Source: Leptolyngbyaceae cyanobacterium HOT.MB2.61
GTDB taxonomy: Bacteria; Cyanobacteriota; Cyanobacteriia; Leptolyngbyales; Leptolyngbyaceae
Assembly: GCA_023511615.1 (NCBI GenBank)
Contig: JAIMBL010000015.1
Span: 1 to 42,714, forward strand
Direction of reading: 5' to 3'
DNA length: 42,714 bases
Shown: positions 33,534 through 42,305 of the stretch, one piece after another
Numbering within the stretch: position 1 is the first letter of the stretch
Layout of the letters: each line of letters opens with the position of its first letter
Translations under genes and position numbers: made by a program
The notes under the pieces: generated by a model
The model's database searches: none
The model's input: the letters and a program-made list of their open reading frames with translations, nothing else
What the model was told of the DNA's origin: nothing

Positions 33534-34058
33534 GAATAGCCTCGGTTGCTAGAAGTGGTAGAGAATGATCTCCTCAGGAAAATCGTTATGGAGTGATACC
33601 GGCGATCGCAGTTAACGGTATACGGCAGATACTCCTAAAATCGAAAAGTTGACCGATTCAATCAGGCCCAGAAGTATGAAGTTAGGAGATGGCATGTCAT
33701 GAATACCAGTCAGAATGGCTACAATGTTGTCCATGTTTGGGATTGACACCTTCCAGCAATTGAATAAATTTTCCCCTGTAACGCTCTAGCAACTCCATAG
33801 CAGTGATTCCGGATAATTCACCAAAAAAAGGAAAAAATCATCCGCCGCATACCCGAAATACAAAAATTGAGTAGATTTACTCTGGATGAATTTGCTCAAA
33901 CCAGGCGGAGCATCGCGTTAAGATCAGGGTTCCCAAAATTTTTCCGTACTCTCACCTCATTGCTGAACTAGAAAGATAAAAAATGAATCAGCGTCATTGG
34001 AAAATTCAGCAATTTCACTAAGTTTCTTAGTGAGAATAGCCGTTGTTTGATCAAAGTT
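33534..34058. other. 525-bp divergent control region
   Basis: This lies between the kinase operon (minus) and folP (plus). A 33-codon minus-strand frame (33697-33798) contains GKFIQLLEG, faintly like a BLUF domain. An inverted repeat ATTGCTGAA / TTCAGCAAT spans 33959-34013, and a small hairpin TCACTAA / TTAGTGA at 34015-34033 lies 25 bp before the folP start. The promoters of both units should be here. Confidence 0.45.
34015..34033 (+). promoter_or_regulatory. Small hairpin in the folP leader
   Basis: TCACTAA and TTAGTGA pair around a 5-nt loop, 25 bp before the folP ATG. It could affect translation or mark a binding site; no named regulator fits. Confidence 0.3.
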
Positions 34059-34919
34059 ATGGTGACCGAATCTGCTCGCCCCTCTGGTTGGAACTTAAGA
34101 AACCGCGAATTTCGTTGGGGAAAACGGACCTATCTCATGGGTATTTTGAATGTCACCCCTGACAGCTTCAGCGATGGGGGGCAGTTTAATACGGTAGAAG
34201 CCGCACTGATACAGGCTCGCTTTCTGGTTGCTGCGGGCGCTGACATTCTGGATATTGGGGGCCAATCAACTCGCCCGAATGCGGCTGACGTCGGGCTGGA
34301 TGAGGAACTAGACCGGGTGATCCCGGTTATCAAAGCCATTCGTCAGGAGATGGATATTCCCATTTCCATTGATACGACGCGGGTGATGGTGGCGAGAGCG
34401 GCGATTGCCGCTGGGGCTGATGTGGTTAATGACATTTCTGGAGCAACCTATGACCCAGAAATGCTGCCAGCAGTGGCTGAATTGGGCGTTCCCCTGATCC
34501 TGATGCACATCCGCGGAACGCCTCAAACAATGCAACAAATGACGGACTATGAAGACCTGATCGGTGAAATCCTGGCATTTCTAAAGCAGCGGGTGGAGGC
34601 GGCGATCGCCCACGGTATTGACCCATCCCAACTTGCGATCGATCCTGGCATCGGTTTTGCCAAAACCTACGACCAGAACCTGGAAATTTTGCGTCACCTG
34701 CCAGAGTTTCGATCCCTGGGTCGCCCTATCCTGGTAGGCCCTTCTCGCAAAAGCTTTATTGGGCACATTCTGGAACAGCCCGACCCCAAACAACGGATCT
34801 GGGGAACGGCGGCGGCCTGTTGTGCAGCGATCGCAGGCACAGCTGACATGATGCGAGTTCACGATGTCCGCGAAATGAAAGATGTTTGTCGGGTCGCAGA
34901 CGCAATTTGGCGGCAATGA
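34059..34919 (+). CDS. folP: Dihydropteroate synthase
   Basis: 286 residues from ATG 34059; an in-frame TTG at 34047 would add four. It joins p-aminobenzoate to hydroxymethyl-dihydropterin pyrophosphate in folate synthesis, in the cytosol. Family signatures are present: MGILNVTPDSFSDGG, ADILDIGGQSTRPNA, PISIDTTR, VNDISGATYDP, MHIRGTPQTMQ, IDPGIGFAK and GPSRKSFIG near the C-terminus. The length is normal. It stands alone, downstream of a long control region, and converges on the 210-residue hypothetical. Confidence 0.96.
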   Translation: MVTESARPSGWNLRNREFRWGKRTYLMGILNVTPDSFSDGGQFNTVEAALIQARFLVAAGADILDIGGQSTRPNAADVGLDEELDRVIPVIKAIRQEMDIPISIDTTRVMVARAAIAAGADVVNDISGATYDPEMLPAVAELGVPLILMHIRGTPQTMQQMTDYEDLIGEILAFLKQRVEAAIAHGIDPSQLAIDPGIGFAKTYDQNLEILRHLPEFRSLGRPILVGPSRKSFIGHILEQPDPKQRIWGTAAACCAAIAGTADMMRVHDVREMKDVCRVADAIWRQ

Positions 34920-34989
34920 TGAGAAAGCCATCAAGCCTTATCAGCAGGTGGACCTGATTATGGTTTGGGCACGACCTATCAGTGTTGAG

Positions 34990-35622
34990 CTAGTTCCCAT
35001 TCTGAGAAGAACCTGCCACTCCTTGCTGTTCTCGCATGGCTTTAAGCAGCGTAGACAGCGCCAGATCTTCAGAAGAATTGACCTGTTTGTCCAGCATGGC
35101 AATGCTCACTGCTTTGGGCAGGGCAACCGCCGCCACATCGGAATCCAGATCTTCGACCAGGTCCTCTAAAGATTGCGGCACCTTCAAGGCAGAGCGAATA
35201 CCCAGTAAAATTGCTTCATCCAGTCCCAGCGCTTGCAATTGAGGATGCATCGCCTTCCAATCAATTGGTTCACTGGGATTGCCAATCTGAATCAAATACG
35301 CCAGCAAGCGACACATCTTGTTTTGTTGTTGAGGTGTAAATTTTGCTCCACTAGTAGAAAAAAGATCGGCTTCCGATTCTCCCTGGTTGAGATTGCGGAG
35401 AATTTGCTGCCAATCCTGAGGATCGCAGGCTTCAGGCTTGTCAACAGTGAGAGCAATTTGAATTTTGCCACTACCAGCTTCCAACTGAGTCACTTGAGCG
35501 CGGACTCCCAAGAAACCCAGCCAATGGGAAACCGTTGAAATGAGTGTAGAGCGAGTTGCTCGGCTATGAGCTAATAGCCGCAACTGGGTTTGCACCATTG
35601 GACGCACAATTTGTGTCAGCAT
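34990..35622 (-). CDS. Conserved hypothetical protein
   Basis: 210 residues, soluble, with no signal peptide or membrane segment. The N-terminal part (LRLLAHSRATRSTLISTVSH, then LGFLGVRAQVTQLE) is basic; the rest is acidic and helical, with IDWKAMHPQLQALGLDEAI and LEDLVEDLDSDVAAVALPKA. I recognise it only as a type of protein found in cyanobacterial genomes and cannot give a function. It converges with folP (70-bp gap) and precedes nothing on its strand. Confidence 0.7.
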   Translation of the reverse strand: MLTQIVRPMVQTQLRLLAHSRATRSTLISTVSHWLGFLGVRAQVTQLEAGSGKIQIALTVDKPEACDPQDWQQILRNLNQGESEADLFSTSGAKFTPQQQNKMCRLLAYLIQIGNPSEPIDWKAMHPQLQALGLDEAILLGIRSALKVPQSLEDLVEDLDSDVAAVALPKAVSIAMLDKQVNSSEDLALSTLLKAMREQQGVAGSSQNGN

Positions 35623-35842
35623 AGGTAGGTGGGGAATCCAATCGTCTAAACATCCTCTAGACCCTAGAATATCTAACTTTCAAGGGGTAGTCAGGAACTT
35701 TAGCCATTCCCTAACAATACGGGTAAGCAATGAGGAGAAATACAGTTGAATGGCACTCTCTTTCGTAGTAGACGATGTTGGGTTCTCTATCGTCAATCGA
35801 CTTGTGTGGAATGAAGTGGCTACTTTCTGAACTAAAAATGTT

Positions 35843-36364
35843 CTAAGAAATCTTAGCTTCCAGGGATTTGAGGTATTCTGTATTCACGCCAGACTCTCGA
35901 ATGAGGGCAATTTTGCCAGTGCGAGCAATTTCGCGGATGCCAAACTTGTTCAAAACCTGAACGATCGCCACCATTTTCCCCGGATCCCCGACCACTTCCA
36001 GCGTCAAAGAATCTTCGGCAACATCCACAACTCGTGCCCGGAAAATCTGGGCCAGCTCAACGATCTCAGAACGATTTGAGCTAACTGCATTCACTTTCAG
36101 CAGCATCAATTCCCGCTCAACACAGGGCACTTCGGTAATGTCCTGCACTTTCAAGACATTGATCAGCTTATAGAGCTGCTTGGTTAATTGCTCAATATCG
36201 TGGTCATCACCAGGGACCACCATCGTAATTCGAGAAATGCCCATCTGCTCAGCGGGGCCAACAGCCAGGCTCTCAATATTAAAGCCCCGACGGGCAAACA
36301 AACCAGCAATTCGGGTTAACACTCCGGCTTCGTCTTCAACCAGAACCGATAGGGTGTGCTTCAT
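35843..36364 (-). CDS. ilvN: Acetolactate synthase small (regulatory) subunit
   Basis: 173 residues from ATG 36362-36364; an upstream in-frame TTG would add five. The N-terminal ACT domain begins [20 protein letters not shown] and continues [20 protein letters not shown], the valine-binding signature. A second, C-terminal domain follows ([38 protein letters not shown]). It binds the catalytic IlvB, raises its activity and confers feedback control by branched-chain amino acids. ilvB is not adjacent. The length matches cyanobacterial IlvN. Confidence 0.95.
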   Translation of the reverse strand: MKHTLSVLVEDEAGVLTRIAGLFARRGFNIESLAVGPAEQMGISRITMVVPGDDHDIEQLTKQLYKLINVLKVQDITEVPCVERELMLLKVNAVSSNRSEIVELAQIFRARVVDVAEDSLTLEVVGDPGKMVAIVQVLNKFGIREIARTGKIALIRESGVNTEYLKSLEAKIS

Positions 36365-36464
36365 AGCTCTGTCAATCAAGAATGGGAACGGGAGATAGGG
36401 AAACGCCCGGCCACGGTCTAGTCCCCTATCTTATCGTGATGGAGGTGGGCGATCGCAAGACTCT

Positions 36465-36582
36465 TGGGTAAGGATGAGGGGGTAGAGGTGATAGGGTGAT
36501 AGGGTGGGGCATCCCTCCTTCCGCTCCATCTAACCGACTCACTCCTCTACTCATCCACCCATCTGGCCCTACTCCCTCGAAC
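36465..36582 (+). repeat. Low-complexity tract before the SUI1 gene
   Basis: G-rich units (GATAGGGT twice) followed by pyrimidine-rich units with partial 7-nt phase (CCTCTAC, TCATCCA, CCCATCT) run up to the start codon of the SUI1-family gene, so its leader consists largely of simple repeat DNA. Confidence 0.5.
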
Positions 36583-36936
36583 ATGGCACCAAAACCCAAA
36601 TCCTCTGGTAACAAAGACCGGATTGCCTATTCAGAATTTGGCAATCACGATAACCCGGATGCGCTCAAACGGGCTGTACCAGATCTGCCACCCAACCAAC
36701 AAAACCTGCGGGTAGAGACTTCTCGTAGTGGACGTAAGGGTAAAACCGTGACCATTATTCGGGGATTTCAGGCCAAACCCGAAACGCTGACAGACTTACT
36801 CAAAAAGCTGAAAACCCTTTGTGGGGCAGGGGGCACAGTCAAAGAGAACGAGATTGAGGTCCAGGGGGATCATAAGCAAAAGATCGTTCAATTTCTTGTG
36901 CAGTTGGGCTATAGGGCCAAAGCCAGTGGAGGATAA
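36583..36936 (+). CDS. SUI1/eIF1-family translation factor
   Basis: 117 residues from ATG 36583. The frame is open for 29 further codons upstream, but these are repeat DNA. The C-terminal SUI1 domain (about 40-115) has VETSRSGRKGKTVTIIRGF, LLKKLKTLCGAGGTVKENEI and QGDHKQKIVQFLVQLGY, matching bacterial YciH-type proteins related to eIF1, which affect the fidelity of initiation. The N-terminus is charged and probably disordered. It ends in Gly-Gly encoded by GGAGGA, which doubles as a possible Shine-Dalgarno for a 26-codon frame at 36939. Confidence 0.9.
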   Translation: MAPKPKSSGNKDRIAYSEFGNHDNPDALKRAVPDLPPNQQNLRVETSRSGRKGKTVTIIRGFQAKPETLTDLLKKLKTLCGAGGTVKENEIEVQGDHKQKIVQFLVQLGYRAKASGG

Positions 36937-36938
36937 CC

Positions 36939-37019
36939 GTGCGATCGCTCCGCCGACCGAGCAAACTCCTGATTCCGGTGGCTTGCTTCATCGTACTGGT
37001 TGCCGTTCCATCGGCTTAA
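36939..37019 (+). CDS. Possible 26-residue membrane peptide
   Basis: A GTG start at 36939-36941 lies 6 nt after GGAGG, which overlaps the SUI1 stop region. The 26-residue product has a basic N-terminus (RSLRRPSKLL) and a hydrophobic run (IPVACFIVLVAVPSA), as in a tiny single-pass membrane peptide. It is too short to tell from chance, and the good ribosome site may be a coincidence of the Gly-Gly codons. Confidence 0.3.
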   Translation: MRSLRRPSKLLIPVACFIVLVAVPSA

Positions 37020-37092
37020 AAGTTTGATACCCATCGCCTCATTTTCTCTGGGCTGGTCTAGAATCGTCGATGCCCTTCTTTTGCTCTTTATT

Positions 37093-38670
37093 ATGACCAC
37101 AGCTACCCGGCCCATCCGTACCTATGATGTGATTGTGTTCGGGGATGAAGTACCCGGCATTATGGCAGTGGTTGCCGCTGCCAGAGAGTTCAACCGTCGG
37201 ACAGGCAGAAGATTACGCGCCTTATTAATGTTTAAGGGAAATTCCCAGGCAGGAGTGGGAGGGCATTTAGTCCGGGGTGGGCTGGCCTATCTTGATCGCA
37301 GCAGCATTCCGCTGGATGTGCGGCAATCGCTGGGTCTGGCAACTTTTGGCGATCCGTCTTCGTTATATAAGGAATTTTTGCAGCGATCAGGCGTTATTCA
37401 AATTGCCCTCGACCCGCGCAAAGCGGATGCGGCTCTGCGCAAGATGCTGAGTGAAGCTGGAGTTGACATTCTTAGCCGGATTCAAATTGAGTCTGTGCTG
37501 AAGGAAGGGAATCGGATTAGTGGTATTAGACTTACCCATGGAGAAACTTATCTAGCGAAGCAGTTCATCGATGCCACGGTTAACGCAGAGCTAGCCCAGG
37601 CGGCTGGAGTGAGAAAGCTTCAAGGGTTTGGCACCTTTGGCTTACCAGACTCCGAGTTGCCTGTCACACTGGTGTTTGAAACGGAAGGACTCAGCATCCA
37701 ACGGTTGAAAGAAGTTGAGTTGTCCTACATTCGTCGTCTGACCAATCCCAATGATGCTGAAGCGCAGCGGTACATTGCGATCGCCGCCGGTTCCAATCAA
37801 GCCCTGGCTGATTTCCTTAGAAAGGACTGTGTCGATGCCCAGGGTAAGCCCAAAACCATGGTCGTTGGGCAAGACCACATCGACATTCGCTGCCGGGCGC
37901 TGTCAATCTTCTACCATGCCTTTCGGGGTAAGAAGCTATCCCTTGCAGAAAGTGGCATGGTTCTGGATCAGGCCAATATTGCCTGTTTACCAGGGGGTAG
38001 ACTTTCCTGGAATGCACTCCTGTGCTACACCACGGGTGCTCAGGCAGAGGCCCTGGCACGGGCAGGGGCAAAACCCACTGCTGCCATGGTGGAAGAGGTT
38101 AGCTTTATTGAACGCTGGCTCAAAGGTGTAGGGGCCACCAGAGTCAGGCCCATGCTCGAACTCTACATTCGCCATGCAGGCAATGTAATGGATGCGGTTG
38201 AGCCTCTCAGCGGTGCCCGGATGCTGGAAGGCGGTGTTTTAGCCAACGAAGCGATCGCCACCTTTGGTTATCACCTGGATGTCCGTGGCGGCATCACCGG
38301 CTTGGGAGCCAGAGCGAACGAACGGGGCATTGAAAGCATCACGTTTCACACCCCACCCCTATTTAACGTCGGTATCCGCCATGCGTTGATGCGCAGTGTT
38401 CCCAATTTAGCCGTGGTCAGTCCCGCTTCTGGATTTGACGGTTATGCCTGTGCAGCGGGCAGAATTGTGGAATTCAACGTCGCTGTGGGGCAGGGAGTTG
38501 GCATTGCAGCGGCGATCGCCCTCAACAGTAACCGCAACCTGGCTGATATTCCCAACCGTGAAGTCCGGCAGGTCCTGGTACAAACCGGGCAACTCCCCAA
38601 AATCTACGGCAGAGCCAACATGCTCGAAGCTTCCCGACTCCAGGCATTTGAATCCACAATGATTGCTTGA
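37093..38670 (+). CDS. FAD-dependent oxidoreductase
   Basis: 525 residues from ATG 37093; the frame is open 31 codons further upstream without support. The dinucleotide fold is at the start: TYDVIVFGDEVPGIMAVVAA (about 9-28) with a GxxxPG variant of the usual glycine motif, then GGHLVRGGLAYLDR. The middle has FIDATVNAELAQAAG, the strand closing the FAD fold, and the C-terminus has NLAVVSPASGFDGYACAAGR and the alanine-rich helix GVGIAAAIALN. It resembles FAD_oxidored-type proteins common in cyanobacteria, whose substrate is unknown. No signal peptide is present in the chosen form. Downstream, ndk starts 59 bp later. Confidence 0.85.
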   Translation: MTTATRPIRTYDVIVFGDEVPGIMAVVAAAREFNRRTGRRLRALLMFKGNSQAGVGGHLVRGGLAYLDRSSIPLDVRQSLGLATFGDPSSLYKEFLQRSGVIQIALDPRKADAALRKMLSEAGVDILSRIQIESVLKEGNRISGIRLTHGETYLAKQFIDATVNAELAQAAGVRKLQGFGTFGLPDSELPVTLVFETEGLSIQRLKEVELSYIRRLTNPNDAEAQRYIAIAAGSNQALADFLRKDCVDAQGKPKTMVVGQDHIDIRCRALSIFYHAFRGKKLSLAESGMVLDQANIACLPGGRLSWNALLCYTTGAQAEALARAGAKPTAAMVEEVSFIERWLKGVGATRVRPMLELYIRHAGNVMDAVEPLSGARMLEGGVLANEAIATFGYHLDVRGGITGLGARANERGIESITFHTPPLFNVGIRHALMRSVPNLAVVSPASGFDGYACAAGRIVEFNVAVGQGVGIAAAIALNSNRNLADIPNREVRQVLVQTGQLPKIYGRANMLEASRLQAFESTMIA

Positions 38671-38729
38671 TTGCGAATTGAGATAATCTGGATTCTGTAA
38701 CAATCTGAATCAAAATCGAGGAGTCAACC

Positions 38730-39179
38730 TTGGAACGGACATTTTTGGCAATCAAGCCAGACGGTGTACAACGCAAATTAGTTGGTGAAATCATCCGTCG
38801 CTTTGAAGCAAAAGGCTTTACCCTGGTTGGCTTAAAGCTGATGAATGTTAGCCGGGAACTGGCAGAAACCCACTACGGGGTTCATAGAGAGCGTCCCTTC
38901 TTCGCCAGTTTGGTGGAATTCATTACGTCGGGTCCAGTAGTTGCTATGGTTTGGGAAGGCGAGGGCGTGATTGCCTCTGCCCGTAAAATCATTGGTGCGA
39001 CCAATCCTTTGAACGCTGAACCCGGAACCATTCGTGGAGATTTTGGGGTCAATGTGGGTCGTAATCTGATTCATGGCTCCGATGCTCCAGAGACAGCCCA
39101 ACAGGAAGTTAGCCTCTGGTTTAAGGAAGAAGAACTGGTCAACTGGCAGCCCACATTGATGCCGTGGATTCATGAATAG
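38730..39179 (+). CDS. ndk: Nucleoside diphosphate kinase
   Basis: 149 residues. The start is TTG at 38730, supported by GAGGAG 7 nt upstream and by the family N-terminus [14 protein letters not shown]. The active-site histidine lies in [20 protein letters not shown]. Other conserved segments are [34 protein letters not shown] and [18 protein letters not shown]. It transfers gamma-phosphate between nucleotides to balance NTP and dNTP pools. The rare start codon may keep expression low. Heptamer repeat DNA follows the stop. Confidence 0.97.
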   Translation: MERTFLAIKPDGVQRKLVGEIIRRFEAKGFTLVGLKLMNVSRELAETHYGVHRERPFFASLVEFITSGPVVAMVWEGEGVIASARKIIGATNPLNAEPGTIRGDFGVNVGRNLIHGSDAPETAQQEVSLWFKEEELVNWQPTLMPWIHE

Positions 39180-39245
39180 GAGAAGAGGAGTGAGGGGTGA
39201 GGAGTTGTAATGGAGTGGATAGGTGGATGAATGGGGGAGTGTACC
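39176..39245 (+). repeat. Heptamer-phased tract after ndk
   Basis: Purine-rich units in 7-nt phase (AGTGAGG, GGTGAGG, AGTTGTA) directly after the ndk stop, of the same vocabulary as the tracts at 10170 and in the kinase genes. Confidence 0.6.
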
Positions 39246-39276
39246 CTTCATCCCTTTCCGCCTTCCTCTCCCGCCT

Positions 39277-39382
39277 TATACCAATTCTCGATTTTGGATT
39301 TGCGATTTTGGATTGACAAACGCTGAACCTGGGGAGTATTCCAGTCTGTTCATCTGTAGCCCTACTTTGAAGAATTGGTATT
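39277..39382 (+). repeat. Repeat family C, copy 2
   Basis: 106 bp with near-perfect terminal inverted repeats: TATACCAATTCT at the left and AGAATTGGTAT at the right. It contains CGATTTTGGATTTGCGATTT, as in copy 1 reversed. The right end coincides with the stop codon of the TerC-family gene (TAA on the minus strand, 39381-39383). Confidence 0.78.
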
Positions 39383-40160
39383 ACTTCTTAGACTCTACAG
39401 GTGCTTCCTCTAGCTCCTGTTCCAGTAGCTCCTCCGGTGTTTCAATCAGTTCAGTAGAAATTTGAGATTTGGCTTCAGATGGGGACACAATTCGTTCAGA
39501 AAAGCCCCAGATGAAGATAGCGGTAATCAGGCTGATCATCAGCCATTCGGCAGGAACGAGGTTGGGGTAGACAACTCTGGCAAGCAGCCGGAGGCCCACA
39601 AGGGCAACGGTGATGTAGCCTGCATCTTCCAGGTGGGTGAACTCGTTCAACCAGCGGATGAAGAGCCCTGCCATAAATCTCAGGGTAATGATGCCGATTG
39701 TGGCCCCCAGCAGAACAAGCCAGGTCTCTTGGGAGACCGCGATCGCCGTCGTTACACTATCCAACGAAAATGCCAGATCAGTAATCGCAAGCATAGGGAT
39801 TGCCTGCCACAGGGACTTGAAACGGGGCCCGTGATGCTGATGAATGCCGTCTTCGTCTTCACCAGACGTAAAGTACTGCACCACCAACCACAGTAAATAA
39901 AGAGCACCTGCCAATTCAAATTGCCAGTAGCGAATAACCCACGTTGCCGTCAGGATCAAGGCCATACGTAGAAGGTAGGCAAGGATAAGACCAATGTTTA
40001 GGGCTCGCTGCTGCAATTTTTCGTCGTGCAACCCCTGGGTCAGGGCGGCAAGGGCGATCGCATTATCCGCAGACAGCACCGCTTCCAATGCCACCAGAAC
40101 CGGTAGCAAAAGTAGCGTTTCAACCCCAAAATTCGGGGAATCGAGCAGTTGATCCAGCAT
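39381..40160 (-). CDS. TerC-family membrane protein
   Basis: 259 residues from ATG 40158-40160; an open extension of 22 codons upstream is not TerC-like. Seven or so membrane segments: LLLLPVLVALEAVLSADNAI with the conserved ADNAI acidic motif, then NIGLILAYLLRMALILTATW, WQFELAGALYLLWLVVQYF, AIPMLAITDLAFSLDSVTTA with the second acidic motif LDSVT, and others. The family (TerC, Alx, YkoY) includes manganese exporters; the intramembrane aspartates agree with metal transport, but the substrate here is inference. The C-terminal 40 residues are acidic and cytosolic. It is divergent from psaM. Its stop lies at the end of repeat C. Confidence 0.92.
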   Translation of the reverse strand: MLDQLLDSPNFGVETLLLLPVLVALEAVLSADNAIALAALTQGLHDEKLQQRALNIGLILAYLLRMALILTATWVIRYWQFELAGALYLLWLVVQYFTSGEDEDGIHQHHGPRFKSLWQAIPMLAITDLAFSLDSVTTAIAVSQETWLVLLGATIGIITLRFMAGLFIRWLNEFTHLEDAGYITVALVGLRLLARVVYPNLVPAEWLMISLITAIFIWGFSERIVSPSEAKSQISTELIETPEELLEQELEEAPVESKK

Positions 40161-40428
40161 TAATGACGTGTTTTTGAAACAGAACCTTGGAAAACCAGGA
40201 AGGTTGGGCAATTCCAACCCATCCAATCGTTGGCATACAGCTAAACTGATTTGACAGCAACATTACTAAGCCTAACGCTTAAGCGAAAAGTTCTGCTAGA
40301 AGCCTGGCAGCTAGAGGCCAATACCAGAGTCTCCACTTGTGTTGCATCTTGTAACAAATTATTCCCGAAAAGCGCATTTTGACGGACATTGAGGAACGAT
40401 GGATCCTACTCAAAGGAGTTTTGAAACA

Positions 40429-40524
40429 ATGACTTTATCAGAAACCCAAGTCTTTGTTGCCCTTGTCATCGCCTTGATTCCAGGCATTCTGGCGTACCGT
40501 CTGGCAACTGAACTTTACAAATAG
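40429..40524 (+). CDS. psaM: Photosystem I reaction centre subunit XII
   Basis: 31 residues, the normal length. The sequence starts [20 protein letters not shown] and ends RLATELYK, matching PsaM nearly throughout: one thylakoid membrane helix with a short lumenal and stromal end. AAAGGAG lies 10 nt before ATG 40429. PsaM sits at the periphery of the PSI monomer and helps trimer formation and antenna chlorophyll binding. It is monocistronic, divergent from the TerC-family gene. Frames this short are easily missed by length cutoffs. Confidence 0.95.
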   Translation: MTLSETQVFVALVIALIPGILAYRLATELYK

Positions 40525-41039
40525 ACACCTCCTTGAATCCTATGCCCAGCCTGTTTGGGTAGTTCTGCTCTACAATCTTTACGAGGATTTTCCCTCTAAA
40601 AGGTTCTTTATCGGTTCTGTAGAGTTGATTTCCAGGCAGGCTTTCTACATTTCCATCGAAATAGGGTTGCTATCTAACCTTTCATTGGGTTTAATAAGCT
40701 AGCGGTTTAATAAGCTAGCAGTAGTGAACTTAAACCTGACATCCATGAAAGTTAGCAAAGGAAGTTAGTGAGTCAAGAGCAGAAGCCAGGAGTTAGAAGA
40801 GGAAAGGCTTCTAAAATCTATCTATTGACTTCTGTTTTCAAGTTAATCTCTCATGAACTGCCCTTAATTCCAGGCTTGAGGTTTTTCATCATTCTCAACT
40901 TCCGATTCCCTAATGAGACTTTAAAAGGATATTATTTTTATTTAGAGATTATAATCCTAAATATTCAAGCTGTGAATCTATCGAATTTTGAATCGAAGGC
41001 TCCCTTGATACATTAGCTTCCGCCAGAGTAGAAATTTTT
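40525..41039. other. 515-bp gap after psaM
   Basis: This contains a 16-bp exact tandem duplication (40688-40719), an inverted pair CTCTACA / TGTAGAG around 40570-40625, and a heptamer-phased stretch near 40768-40810. An 82-codon GTG-initiated frame at 40768-41016 runs from that repeat DNA and has no motif; I do not call it. Confidence 0.45.
40688..40719 (+). repeat. 16-bp exact tandem duplication
   Basis: GGTTTAATAAGCTAGC occurs twice in a row. It is a recent slippage duplication by its identity and has no evident role. Confidence 0.9.
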
Positions 41040-41420
41040 ATGTACGCCTATCAACTGCCCGAACCTAACCCCAAATTTACCCGGCGTCCACGCAGAGTAC
41101 CCCGTACTACCCCTCGTAAGCGCTCAAATCCCTACCGGGCGATCGCCCTTGAAACAGGGATTAAGCTGGCGGTCAATATGGTGTTGTCGGCAGTAGCTAT
41201 CACAGCCTTAGTCAAGCTGCTTCCCTACCGAGCAGCGCAAGAAGCCAAGCTGAAAGAGCTAGATGTCGCTGTAGAATCAACAAATAGGCGCGTCGGTCAA
41301 GTTCAGGCTAGCTTCAAGCAGTATTTCGATCCAGCCCAGGCACGTGCCCTGATGCAGCAGACTACCAACCGGATCGACCCCTCTCAACGACAAATTATTT
41401 TGCAGCCACCAGCCAATTAG
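41040..41420 (+). CDS. Small single-pass membrane protein
   Basis: 126 residues. The N-terminus is very basic and proline-rich (FTRRPRRVPRTTPRKRSNPY), followed by one membrane segment (IKLAVNMVLSAVAITALVKL, 41-60) and a C-terminal coiled-coil-like stretch (AAQEAKLKELDVAVESTNRR) and a tail. By the positive-inside rule the N-terminus stays in the cytosol. It looks like a conserved cyanobacterial hypothetical; no function is known to me. Its stop codon overlaps that of the convergent TPR gene by 2 bp. Confidence 0.7.
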   Translation: MYAYQLPEPNPKFTRRPRRVPRTTPRKRSNPYRAIALETGIKLAVNMVLSAVAITALVKLLPYRAAQEAKLKELDVAVESTNRRVGQVQASFKQYFDPAQARALMQQTTNRIDPSQRQIILQPPAN

Positions 41421-42211
41421 CCCAGGGGTTTCAGTAAATCATTCAGCCAGTTTTGAACCTGCGATCGCAGACGATAGGACACCTTAGCTGCTGGTAATTG
41501 AGGTTCAGGTAAAATGAGCAGTGCACGGCGATAATCGGCAACCGCACAGTTCCAGTCTCCAGCTAGGTGATAGGCCCGTCCCCGTTCAGCATAAATATGC
41601 CCTTCTAAAATTGAAGCGCTGGCTTCATCGGGTTTTTGCAAGATTTGATTAAAGCGGAGGGCAAGTTCAAAGTTATTGATAGCCTGACCATACATTTCCA
41701 GATCCCGAAAGGTAATGCCCTGATTGATCCAGGCGCGGATATTGGATGGATCCAGATCGAGAGCCGTTTCATAATCAGCGATCGCTTCTGCCAAAAACCC
41801 TAAGGAAGCATAGCAGTTAGCGCGGTTGTTGTAGACCTTCGCCAGCCGTGGGTTCAGTTGCAAAGCGCGATCGTAATCGGCCAGGGCTTCCTCAAACTGA
41901 TTGTTCTGAAAGTGGAGCAACCCTCGATTGTTGTAGTGAGCAGCGTTATCAGGATTGCGGTGAATCAGTGTATTCAGCAGAGCGATCCCTTCCGCGTACT
42001 TTCCCTGCCGGGCATTGTTCAATGCTTGCTGACGTAACAAACGCTCCTGTTCATTCAGGTTGAGGGAGGATGAATCCTTATCGTCTGCCAGAATTCTTGC
42101 TGGGTCTTCACTGGAAGACTGGCTGGAATGGGAGGCGGTTGCAAAAGTTTGGCTGGCCGCTTGTGCCTCACCGGTGTAATAATGGCGACTTGAAAATATG
42201 CGTATGTTCAT
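41417..42211 (-). CDS. Tetratricopeptide-repeat protein
   Basis: 264 residues. After a polar N-terminus rich in Ser and Ala (1-55), about five TPR units follow (about 60-245): ALNNARQGKYAEGIALLNTL, AHYNNRGLLHFQNNQFEEAL, VYNNRANCYASLGFLAEAIA, AWINQGITFRDLEMYGQAIN and YAERGRAYHLAGDWNCAVAD. Each has the W/Y-G-A-P type pattern. TPRs form a helical scaffold for protein binding; the partner is unknown. No signal peptide or membrane segment is clear. It converges with the small membrane protein gene; the stops overlap. Confidence 0.85.
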   Translation of the reverse strand: MNIRIFSSRHYYTGEAQAASQTFATASHSSQSSSEDPARILADDKDSSSLNLNEQERLLRQQALNNARQGKYAEGIALLNTLIHRNPDNAAHYNNRGLLHFQNNQFEEALADYDRALQLNPRLAKVYNNRANCYASLGFLAEAIADYETALDLDPSNIRAWINQGITFRDLEMYGQAINNFELALRFNQILQKPDEASASILEGHIYAERGRAYHLAGDWNCAVADYRRALLILPEPQLPAAKVSYRLRSQVQNWLNDLLKPLG

Positions 42212-42305
42212 GTCATCCTCACGGCTCTAAAGCCTAGATTAGGGATTTTCCTGGGAGTGTTGTCCTACCGATGTGTCACTTGCTAATGCGTCTGATAGAA
42301 GGATT

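Noticed and set aside
35750-35830. 26-codon frame with GAGGAG upstream
   Set aside because: Spacing of the purine run is about 12 nt and the peptide shows no feature; chance is likely.
40340-40357. HLR1-like (RpaB) site before psaM
   Set aside because: Only the first half matches (GTTACAAG, minus strand); the second half-site matches at about 5 of 8 positions.
40768-41016. 82-codon frame with GTG start
   Set aside because: Its first third is heptamer repeat DNA and the rest is AT-rich without motif.
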